Of a stretch of 64,000 nucleotides of DNA, positions 45,556-52,311 are shown one piece after another (position 1 is the first letter of the stretch; each line of letters starts with the position of its first letter). Made by a program: the position numbers and the translations under genes. The notes beneath the pieces were generated by a model. That model worked only from the letters and a program-made list of their open reading frames with translations. It was not told the DNA's origin and searched no databases. This DNA is from UBA4417 sp031550085 (GTDB lineage Bacteria > Bacteroidota > Bacteroidia > Bacteroidales > UBA4417). Where the stretch lies: contig JAVBOY010000007.1 in assembly GCA_031550085.1 (NCBI GenBank), forward strand, positions 1 through 64,000, given 5' to 3'.

Positions 45556-47466
45556 ATGATTCAGCATTCCCCTTTTCGAGCGACGTTAAAGGCTAAAGTA
45601 GCAGCCGGAGTCATTTTTGTTTTCCTTTGCCTCTCAGGTATTCCGGCTTTTCCGCAGCAATTGCAGCCCGTGCAAATACAACAAGGCCCCACACAGGAAC
45701 AATTGGGGATCCAATATTACAATAGCCGCGAATATGACAAAGCCGCTGCCATTTTTGAGCCGCTGTTCGATAAAAACCCTTCCTACCTCAACTACTACTA
45801 TTACCTGATTAGTTTGGTTGAATTGAAAGACTACGACAAATGCGAAAAAATCGTCCGTAAAATGATCAAGGCCTCTCCCAACGACATCAAATTCCAGGTG
45901 GATCTGGGCTATGTTTACAATGTGCGGGGCGATGTGGCTAAAGGAAAAAAAATCTACGATGAATGTTTGAAGGATTTGAAAGCCTCGAATTCGAAAGCAG
46001 ACATGATACAAATATCAAACCTGGCAAACGCCTTTGCTACCCGCCGCGAAATGGACTACATGATCAAAACCTATATGCGGGGGCGTGAATTGCTGAAAGA
46101 CAAAAATGCTTTTTCCCTGGATTTGGCACTCTTGTACGAACAAATGGGCGAAACCGAAAAAATGATCACGGAGTATTTGGCCGTTCTGTCTTCAAACCCG
46201 CAGCAAACGGAAATGGTGAAAAACCGCTTGCAAAGTTATTTGGCCACAGATACCGAAGGCTCGGTAAACGAACTTTTCCGAAACACTTTGTTGAAATACA
46301 CCCAGCAAAATCCCGATGAAAGCATCTATGCGGATTTACTGCTTTGGTATTCGATCCAGCAAAAAGATTTCGAGCTGGCGCTGATTCAGGCAAAAGCGCT
46401 CGACCGGCGCTACAACGAATCGGGCCAACGCATTTTTGAGCTGGCGCAACTAAGCCTGAGCAACGGAGATTACAAAATTGCGGCAGAAGCCCTGAATTAT
46501 ATCGTCAAGAAAAATGTAAACCCTGATTTGGTACTTGCAGCCCGGATAAACCTGTTGGATGTGGACTATTACAACCTTTCGCAAAATCCGAATTCCACTT
46601 CCGCAGATTATCTCTTATTAGAAAAAAAGAATAAGGATTTACTGGACGAATTGGGGACAACGGCTTCCACCTTACCGCTTGTGCGAAAATTAGCCCATTT
46701 GGAAGCATTCAACCTTAACAAACTGGACGATGCGATGACCTTGCTCGAGAATGCCATTGCCTTACCCAATATCCGGCCGCAAGCTTTGGCCGAATGCAAA
46801 TTGGAGCTTGCCGACATTTACCTGTTCAGCGGAGAGCAATGGGAAGCGACTTTATTGTATTCTCAAGTGGAAAAATCCTTTAAAAACGAACCGATCGGAC
46901 ACGAAGCGAAATTCCGCAATGCGAAATTGTCCTATTACATCGGCGAATTTGATTGGGCCAAGACACAGCTTGACATCCTAAAAGCCGCTACCAGCAAGCT
47001 TATTGCAAACGATGCACTGGCGCTTTCCATTATGCTCCATGAAAACATGGACGAAGACAGTTCGTATACCGAACTCAAAAAATACGCCCATGCCGATTTG
47101 TTGTTGTATCAAAATAAGGATCAAGAGGCTTTGCTGGTGTTGGACAGCATTCTAACCGAATCTCCCGGACATAACATCGTGGATGAAGTGCTTTTTATGA
47201 AAGCGGAAATTGCCGTTAAAAACCGAAATTTCACACAAGCGGCTACTTTTTATCAAAAGATTTTCGAGAGCTACCCCTACGATTTGTTAGCCGACGACGC
47301 ATTATTTTATCTTGCCTTGCTTTACGAAAACCAGCTGAACGACAAAACTAAAGCCATGGAGCTTTTTCAAAAGCTGATGACGACTTATCCCGGAAGCCTG
47401 TACGTTGTCGACGCCCGGAAGCATTTCCGCCAACTACGCGAAGGAAACGGGAAAATGCCGCTTTAA
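45556..47466 (+). CDS. Secreted TPR-repeat protein
   Basis: A 636-aa protein. The N-terminus has a signal-like hydrophobic stretch (VAAGVIFVFLCLSGIPAFPQ, residues ~15-35), followed by helical repeats throughout. TPR-like units are clear near the start (YYNSREYDKAAAIFEPLFDKNP, YYLISLVELKDYDKCEKIVRKMI) and at the end (AATFYQKIFESYPYDLLADDALFYLALLYE). It probably acts as a periplasmic or outer-membrane-linked scaffold. The gene follows the terminator of the VOC gene and is convergent with the malic enzyme gene, 17 bp apart. Confidence 0.82.
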   Translation: MIQHSPFRATLKAKVAAGVIFVFLCLSGIPAFPQQLQPVQIQQGPTQEQLGIQYYNSREYDKAAAIFEPLFDKNPSYLNYYYYLISLVELKDYDKCEKIVRKMIKASPNDIKFQVDLGYVYNVRGDVAKGKKIYDECLKDLKASNSKADMIQISNLANAFATRREMDYMIKTYMRGRELLKDKNAFSLDLALLYEQMGETEKMITEYLAVLSSNPQQTEMVKNRLQSYLATDTEGSVNELFRNTLLKYTQQNPDESIYADLLLWYSIQQKDFELALIQAKALDRRYNESGQRIFELAQLSLSNGDYKIAAEALNYIVKKNVNPDLVLAARINLLDVDYYNLSQNPNSTSADYLLLEKKNKDLLDELGTTASTLPLVRKLAHLEAFNLNKLDDAMTLLENAIALPNIRPQALAECKLELADIYLFSGEQWEATLLYSQVEKSFKNEPIGHEAKFRNAKLSYYIGEFDWAKTQLDILKAATSKLIANDALALSIMLHENMDEDSSYTELKKYAHADLLLYQNKDQEALLVLDSILTESPGHNIVDEVLFMKAEIAVKNRNFTQAATFYQKIFESYPYDLLADDALFYLALLYENQLNDKTKAMELFQKLMTTYPGSLYVVDARKHFRQLREGNGKMPL

Positions 47467-47483
47467 AAAAACGGCATCCGGTA

Positions 47484-49754
47484 TTATTTTACTCCCTGCG
47501 CATCCAATACGGCAATGGCGGCGATATTTACCAAATCGCGTACCGTAGCATCTTCCGACATAATGTGAACCGGTTTTGCCAACCCAAGCAACACAGGCCC
47601 AATGGACTCCTGAGCACCCATCTGCTTGACAAACTTGCTCAAAATATTTCCCGAATTGAGGCAGGGGAAAATAAAGGTGTTTACCCGATTGTCTTTCAAC
47701 TTATTGAAGGGATACTTGGCAAAACGTTGTTGGCCGTCCAATGCCATGCTGGCTTGCATTTCCCCGTCAACCGACAATTCCGGATACTGCTGGTGCAATG
47801 CATCTACCGCGAGTGAGACTTTATTCGGGCTGCTTGCCGTTCCCATACTTCCAAAGTTCGAATAGGACAACAACGCAATTTGCGGTTCGATATTCAATTT
47901 TTTCACGGCCTCTGCCGTTAAACGGGTAGTTTGAACCAACGATTCGGCACCGGGCGAAACATGAACTGCTACATCGGACAAGAACAAGGGCCCCCGCTTG
48001 GTAAACACGATTTGCATGCCGGCAACATGATTTTCCTTGTTGTCGGAACCGATAATTTGCAATGCCGGACGCAATACATCCACGTAATTGTTGGTATAAT
48101 GCATAATACATCCGTCGGCATCGCCCGTTTCAAGCATCATCAAAGAGAAATATTCCCGGTGCTGCATTTTGTCGATGGCATCGTGCATCGAAACACCTTT
48201 GCGTTGGCGTTTTTCAAAGAAAGCCGTTGCATAGCGCTCGCGGCGCGGGCGTTCATTATCGCTCCAAAGGTCTATGATGGTGATGCCTTCTTTTTCAATG
48301 TGGTTTTCAGCCATCCGGTTCAAGATCTTTTCGGAATTTCCCACCACAATCGGTAAAGCGACACCCGTATCGGCCAATGTGCGGGCGGCCTGCAACACTT
48401 TTGTGTTGGTTCCTTCGGAAAAAACAATGCGTTTGGGCGCTGTTTTGGCTTGGTCCCGCATGGAACGAATCAACGAACTGCTTTGGCCCATCCGTTCTTC
48501 CAACTTGAAGACATAAGCATCCCAATCGGTGATGGTGTGGCGAGCAACGCCCGACTCAATGGCAGCTTTGGCCACAGCGGTCGAAACAGCCACAACCAAA
48601 CGAGGATCCAACGGTTTGGGAATCAAATATTCGCGGCCAAACATAATGCTTTGATTTTTGTAAGCAACCACTACCGATTCGGGTACCGGTTGCTTGGCCA
48701 GATCAGCCAAAGCACGTACGGCTGCAATTTTCATTGCTTCGTTAATGGCCGTTGCCCGGACATCCAAAGCGCCACGGAAAATATACGGGAAACCAAGCAC
48801 GTTATTGACCTGGTTGGGGTGATCGCTGCGCCCGGTCGCAAAAATAATGTCTGTCCGAGAAGCAATGGCTTTATCGTAAGCAATTTCAGGATTCGGATTT
48901 GCCAACGCAAACACAATCGGATTGCCGGCCATGCTGCGGATCATTTCTTCGTTAAGCACGTCGGCAGCCGAAAGTCCCAAAAACATGTCGGCACCTTTTA
49001 GGGCATCTTCCAAAGTATGCACATCTCGTGAAGTAGCAAATTCTTTTTTTGCTGCATTTAAATCGGTACGTGAAACATGCAAGACGCCTTTGCTATCACA
49101 CATCACCAAATTTTCACGCTTGATTCCCAACTGGAAATACAACTTAGTACAGGCCACTGCCGAAGCGCCGGCTCCATTGACCACCAATTTGACGTCTTCG
49201 ATCTTTTTCCCGGAAATTTCCAAGGCATTCAGCAAAGCGGCCGACGAAATAATCGCCGTACCATGCTGGTCGTCGTGCATCACGGGAATTTGCAATTCGT
49301 TCTTCAGACGTTCTTCAATGACAAAACATTCCGGAGCTTTGATGTCTTCCAGATTGATGCCGCCAAATGTCGGGGCAATCATTTTCACCGTTTCTACAAA
49401 TTTATCCACATCTTCGGTATCCACCTCAATATCAAACACATCGATATCAGCAAAAATTTTAAACAGCAGCCCCTTCCCTTCCATGACCGGTTTGCCGGCA
49501 ATCGCACCGATATTGCCCAATCCCAGTACCGCCGTTCCGTTCGAAATAACAGCCACCAGGTTTCCTTTGGTGGTGTATTTGTAAGCGTCGTCCGCATTTT
49601 TTTCGATCTCCAAACAAGGTTCCGCCACTCCCGGCGAATAAGCCAACGAAAGATCGGATTGTGTACTGTGCGGCTTGGTCGGTGTAATTTCAATTTTACC
49701 GGGTTTCCCTTGTGAATGGTATTTTAAGGCTTCTTCTTTAAAAAAATTGCTCAT
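47484..49754 (-). CDS. maeB: NADP-dependent malic enzyme with phosphotransacetylase-like domain
   Basis: A 756-aa MaeB-type enzyme converting malate to pyruvate and CO2 with NADPH formation. The N-terminal half carries the malic-enzyme motifs (LAYSPGVAEPCLEI, GTAVLGLGNIGA, HDDQHGTAI, VVNGAGASAVACTKLY, FALANPNPEI). The C-terminal half, from about residue 430, is a phosphotransacetylase-like domain (RIVFSEGTNTKVLQAA), which in this family regulates activity rather than catalysing phosphotransfer. The start at 49754 (MSNFFKEEALKYH) fits the family and lies 68 bp after a -7 box at 49822-49829; a longer frame to 49838 would start upstream of that promoter. Confidence 0.95.
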   Translation of the reverse strand: MSNFFKEEALKYHSQGKPGKIEITPTKPHSTQSDLSLAYSPGVAEPCLEIEKNADDAYKYTTKGNLVAVISNGTAVLGLGNIGAIAGKPVMEGKGLLFKIFADIDVFDIEVDTEDVDKFVETVKMIAPTFGGINLEDIKAPECFVIEERLKNELQIPVMHDDQHGTAIISSAALLNALEISGKKIEDVKLVVNGAGASAVACTKLYFQLGIKRENLVMCDSKGVLHVSRTDLNAAKKEFATSRDVHTLEDALKGADMFLGLSAADVLNEEMIRSMAGNPIVFALANPNPEIAYDKAIASRTDIIFATGRSDHPNQVNNVLGFPYIFRGALDVRATAINEAMKIAAVRALADLAKQPVPESVVVAYKNQSIMFGREYLIPKPLDPRLVVAVSTAVAKAAIESGVARHTITDWDAYVFKLEERMGQSSSLIRSMRDQAKTAPKRIVFSEGTNTKVLQAARTLADTGVALPIVVGNSEKILNRMAENHIEKEGITIIDLWSDNERPRRERYATAFFEKRQRKGVSMHDAIDKMQHREYFSLMMLETGDADGCIMHYTNNYVDVLRPALQIIGSDNKENHVAGMQIVFTKRGPLFLSDVAVHVSPGAESLVQTTRLTAEAVKKLNIEPQIALLSYSNFGSMGTASSPNKVSLAVDALHQQYPELSVDGEMQASMALDGQQRFAKYPFNKLKDNRVNTFIFPCLNSGNILSKFVKQMGAQESIGPVLLGLAKPVHIMSEDATVRDLVNIAAIAVLDAQGVK

Positions 49755-49821
49755 AATGTTTGATGGATTATCGTGTAAATCTTGTGTTTCTGTGTATTTT
49801 CCACTCTCAGGAAATGTGTGA

Positions 49822-49829
49822 CAAAGATA
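49822..49829 (-). promoter_or_regulatory. -7 box upstream of maeB
   Basis: Minus-strand TATCTTTG, 68 bp before the chosen ATG at 49754. Confidence 0.5.
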
Positions 49830-50000
49830 CTTTTTCATACAAGTACCTTCAAATTTTTTGGACGGAAATTTTAAGCGTTTAAAACTTTTTTTTGAAATCC
49901 AACAAAATAAAATAGATTGCTAAAAACCAACAGTTTAAAAATTTATTTTTTGAATTCGACTGGATTTTTTCGTTTCCGCTAAAATATTTTCTCCATTCAG

Positions 50001-50008
50001 TTGTCTAC
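50001..50008 (+). promoter_or_regulatory. Shared motif TTGTCTAC, possible ECF promoter element (copy 1)
   Basis: It lies 60 bp before the 118-aa gene. The same octamer occurs at 50532-50539, 48 bp before the 51-aa gene. Recognition by the adjacent sigma factor is inference. Confidence 0.3.
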
Positions 50009-50068
50009 CCTTATAGAGCGCGCACTCGGCAATAAACATAAAGTGAAACGTCTAAAAATTAAAAGGAT

Positions 50069-50425
50069 ATGATGTTAAGAGATTTTGGAATGGGGTTCTT
50101 TGGAAGGATGCCATTCGGTTCGGATCCCAGAAAAGAATTATTTGAAAAATGGTCGGCAATGACCCCCGAAGAAAAAGTTGAGTTTATGGACAAACGCATG
50201 GAAGCCTTGAATAATGGCAAGCGTGAAGCAGGCGGTTTTTTCGGACAAAGGGAATTTACGGTAGCATCCATTGACCAACGTTGCGAAGAATGGTTGAAAA
50301 AAACGCCGGAAGAAAAAGAGGCGTTTATCAAAGAACGGAAAGAAATGATGAACAAACGTTTTGGAGGAGGTCTCTTTGGAGGTTGTTCTTTTGAGACGAA
50401 AGAAACGCCAACAGAGGAAAAATAA
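50069..50425 (+). CDS. Small protein with two copies of a W-x-TPEEK module
   Basis: A 118-aa protein I do not recognise. No signal peptide. It contains two related helical modules: KWSAMTPEEKVEFMDKRMEAL (~27-47) and EWLKKTPEEKEAFIKERKEMM (~74-94). The second is followed by KRFGGGLFGGCSFETKETP, a tail that matches the C-terminus of the membrane protein at 50791-51186. The sequence is rich in Met, Glu, Lys and Gly-Phe-Phe pairs. A good ribosome-binding site (AAAAGG) precedes the ATG at 50069; a second ATG follows immediately. It is followed by a strong hairpin at 50444-50484. Cytosolic partner of the sigma-linked membrane protein is a guess from shared sequence. Confidence 0.75.
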   Translation: MMLRDFGMGFFGRMPFGSDPRKELFEKWSAMTPEEKVEFMDKRMEALNNGKREAGGFFGQREFTVASIDQRCEEWLKKTPEEKEAFIKERKEMMNKRFGGGLFGGCSFETKETPTEEK

Positions 50426-50443
50426 TTCATCGAAACGACGGAA

Positions 50444-50484
50444 CCATAAACCGGTTGTGGAACCGCATCCCAACCGGTTTATGG
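50444..50484 (+). terminator. Strong hairpin after the 118-aa gene
   Basis: Perfect 14-bp stem (CCATAAACCGGTTG / CAACCGGTTTATGG) with a 13-nt loop; the tail is only weakly T-rich (CCTGTTTT). Probably a terminator. Confidence 0.7.
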
Positions 50485-50531
50485 TCCTGTTTTAAAAACG
50501 ATTTCTGTTTTTTCAAATTTCCCCGTCTTGT

Positions 50532-50539
50532 TTGTCTAC
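50532..50539 (+). promoter_or_regulatory. Shared motif TTGTCTAC, possible ECF promoter element (copy 2)
   Basis: Second occurrence of the octamer found at 50001-50008; 48 bp before the ATG at 50588. Confidence 0.3.
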
Positions 50540-50587
50540 ATAAACAGCGGATTATTTTTCCAAATTTCATCCTAAAAAAAATACACC

Positions 50588-50743
50588 ATGAGTGCAATCA
50601 TCCTTCAAATTATTAACATTTGCGTGCTGGGGATGGGATTTTACCAATTTCTACGGGAGGGTTACCGCTTTATCAAAAAAGCCGGCAGCAAGTTCAAAAC
50701 GTACTTGGCGATTCCACAGAACCTTCCCCCAAACATCGCTTAG
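50588..50743 (+). CDS. Tiny membrane protein
   Basis: A 51-aa reading frame: MSAIILQIINICVLGMGFYQ forms a membrane helix, followed by a basic, mostly soluble tail (FLREGYRFIKKAGSK ... NLPPNIA). It sits between the TTGTCTAC motif and the membrane protein gene at 50791, on the same strand. No recognised family; coding status rests on the helix, the position and the absence of another frame here. Confidence 0.5.
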   Translation: MSAIILQIINICVLGMGFYQFLREGYRFIKKAGSKFKTYLAIPQNLPPNIA

Positions 50744-50790
50744 CAATAGGAATAACCCATAAAATAGAATCAAATAAAAATAAAAGAGTT

Positions 50791-51186
50791 ATGAAAAGAG
50801 TAAAATTTTTAATGCCTGTTGTTTTTTTAGCCATAGCAGCTTTATTAAGCGCAGCCGTCATGCTGTTATGGAATTGGCTGATGCCTGCACTATTCGGATT
50901 GATTGTCATTAATTTCTGGCAAGCGTTGGGATTACTGGTTCTGGCACGCATCTTATTCGGCAGTTTTGGTCATGGACGAAAAGGAAGACACGGCCGCATG
51001 ATGCATGGGATGCACGGGAATAACCCCCTACGGGAAAAATGGATGAAAATGACGGACGAAGAGCGAAAAGAGTTTATTAAAAGAAGGCGTGCCCATTTTC
51101 ATGGAAGGTTCGGCGGATCTGATTTTTTTGGAGAATGTGGTCGTACCTTTGAAGCCGAAAATACGCCCAAAAAGGATAATGAGTAA
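50791..51186 (+). CDS. Membrane protein sharing C-terminal module, coupled to sigma factor
   Basis: A 131-aa protein. Two hydrophobic segments (about residues 6-26 and 32-55), then a basic, His/Met-rich loop (GHGRKGRHGRMMHGMHG) and a C-terminal module KWMKMTDEERKEFIKRRRAHF-x-GRFGG ... GECGRTFEAENTP. This module matches the end of the 118-aa protein at 50069. Its last eight bases overlap the start of the ECF sigma gene (ATGAGTAA), so the two are translationally coupled. That layout and the membrane anchor are what one expects of an anti-sigma-like or sensor partner, but no anti-sigma motif is seen. The His/Met-rich loop could bind metal. Confidence 0.75.
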   Translation: MKRVKFLMPVVFLAIAALLSAAVMLLWNWLMPALFGLIVINFWQALGLLVLARILFGSFGHGRKGRHGRMMHGMHGNNPLREKWMKMTDEERKEFIKRRRAHFHGRFGGSDFFGECGRTFEAENTPKKDNE

Positions 51187-51751
51187 GCAACAGGAACCAC
51201 AAGATGTCGGGCAACTGATCACGGAATATCGTCCGCAATTGAAAGCGTTTATCCGAAAACGGGTTTCAAACCAAGAAGATGCGGACGATATCCTGCAAGA
51301 CGTTTTTTACCAATTGGTAAAAACGGTCGATAGTGCATTGAGCCCTATTGAACAGGTTTCTGCCTGGTTGTACCGCGTTGCCCGGAATCTTATTATCAAT
51401 AAAGGAATCAAAAAACATGAGGAGGAACTCCCCGTTTACCGGAACGACGAATCCGACGACGAGGTTTTGAAAGACTTTTCAGAAATCCTTTTTACAAATG
51501 AAACGTCGCCTTCTCCCGAAACAGAGTATTTGCGTTCGTTGGTATGGACGGAATTGGAAGCTGCCCTTGCTGAATTGCCCCCCGAACAACGCGAAATATT
51601 CGAATTAACGGAATTGAACGGCATTCCGGTAAAAGAAATTTCGAAATCCACAGGCATTGCCGCCAACACCTTATTGTCGCGCAAGCATTATGCCGTAAAA
51701 CATCTTCGGAAGCGGCTGGCAGGATTGTATCAAGAAATTATCGACACTTAA
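51179..51751 (+). CDS. ECF-type RNA polymerase sigma factor
   Basis: A 190-aa sigma-70 family protein. Region 2 is seen as LKAFIRKRVSNQEDADDILQDVFYQLVK with the following SAWLYRVARNLIINKG. Region 4 is LAELPPEQREIFELTELNGIPVKEISKSTGIAANTLLSRKHYAVKHLRKRL, with a helix-turn-helix. Between them lies an acidic linker. It starts inside the end of the membrane protein gene (8-bp overlap). It likely directs a small regulon; the TTGTCTAC motifs upstream of the two preceding genes are candidates. No classical zinc-binding anti-sigma gene is adjacent. Confidence 0.9.
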   Translation: MSKQQEPQDVGQLITEYRPQLKAFIRKRVSNQEDADDILQDVFYQLVKTVDSALSPIEQVSAWLYRVARNLIINKGIKKHEEELPVYRNDESDDEVLKDFSEILFTNETSPSPETEYLRSLVWTELEAALAELPPEQREIFELTELNGIPVKEISKSTGIAANTLLSRKHYAVKHLRKRLAGLYQEIIDT

Positions 51752-51826
51752 ATCCATAAAAACAGCCGGTGTGCAAACACAAACCGATTTAGAATATTGA
51801 ATCGTTCAGATTTTTTTTATTTTTCA

Positions 51827-51854
51827 TTTAGTTAGTTAGAGCAAACTAACTAAA
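51827..51854. promoter_or_regulatory. MarR-type operator
   Basis: A perfect inverted repeat with 11-bp arms (TTTAGTTAGTT / AACTAACTAAA) around a 6-bp spacer, 23 bp before the marR start. The right arm overlaps the -7 box TAAATTTG at 51851-51858, so a bound repressor would block transcription. Confidence 0.75.
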
Positions 51855-51858
51855 TTTG
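51851..51858 (+). promoter_or_regulatory. -7 box of the marR / P-type ATPase operon
   Basis: TAAATTTG fits TAnnTTTG; it overlaps the operator palindrome. Confidence 0.55.
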
Positions 51859-51876
51859 CAGCATTAAAAAACGACT

Positions 51877-52311
51877 ATGAAAAACCAGCTAAAAGAAAGC
51901 ATGGTAAAGTTTACGCGGCTCATATCGGCGGCGGAAGAAGATGCGAAGGAACGTTGCGAAGTACAGGATTTAACCATAACCCAACTCAATTACCTTGAAA
52001 TTATCGGCGAATTGGACAACCCGACCATCACGGAACTGGCGACGGCGATGGGATTGACGAAACCTTCCGTAACCATTGTCGTTGACCGTTTGATTGCCAA
52101 AGGTTTTGTCTGCAAAGTACATTCCAATACCGACAAACGAAGCTCATTTTTGCATTTGACCGGATTGGGTGAGAAAATCAACCAATGGCATGATCACGCC
52201 CACGATTATATGATTGGCCGGATTGCCCGGCAACTCAATGCGACGGAGGTGGAATTATTCACCCTGTTGCTGAATAAAATCACCCATGCGAAAACCCAAA
52301 AAGATCAGTGA
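51877..52311 (+). CDS. MarR family transcriptional regulator
   Basis: A 144-aa winged-helix regulator. The DNA-binding part is NPTITELATAMGLTKPSVTIVVDRLIAKGFV, the wing has NTDKRSSFLHLT. The N- and C-terminal helices form the dimer interface. The palindrome at 51827-51854 overlaps its own promoter, which supports autorepression. Its stop codon overlaps the start of the ATPase gene by one base, so it very likely controls the ATPase. The ligand is unknown; a cation is possible given the partner. Confidence 0.88.
   Translation: MKNQLKESMVKFTRLISAAEEDAKERCEVQDLTITQLNYLEIIGELDNPTITELATAMGLTKPSVTIVVDRLIAKGFVCKVHSNTDKRSSFLHLTGLGEKINQWHDHAHDYMIGRIARQLNATEVELFTLLLNKITHAKTQKDQ

Larger units (their letters stand above)
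49755..50068. other. Divergent spacer between maeB and the sigma-linked cluster
   Basis: 314 bp without genes. It carries the maeB -7 box at 49822-49829 (minus, TATCTTTG) and, at 50001-50008, the motif TTGTCTAC, which recurs at 50532-50539 before the next small gene. Confidence 0.5.

Noticed and set aside
47455..47477. Terminator between the TPR and malic enzyme genes
   Set aside because: Stem ATGCCG/CGGCAT is only 6 bp with a 11-nt loop, and includes the TPR stop codon; too weak to call.
51089..51178. Upstream extension of the ECF sigma frame
   Set aside because: The extra 30 residues overlap the membrane protein gene and have no sigma similarity; the ATG at 51179 fits the family.
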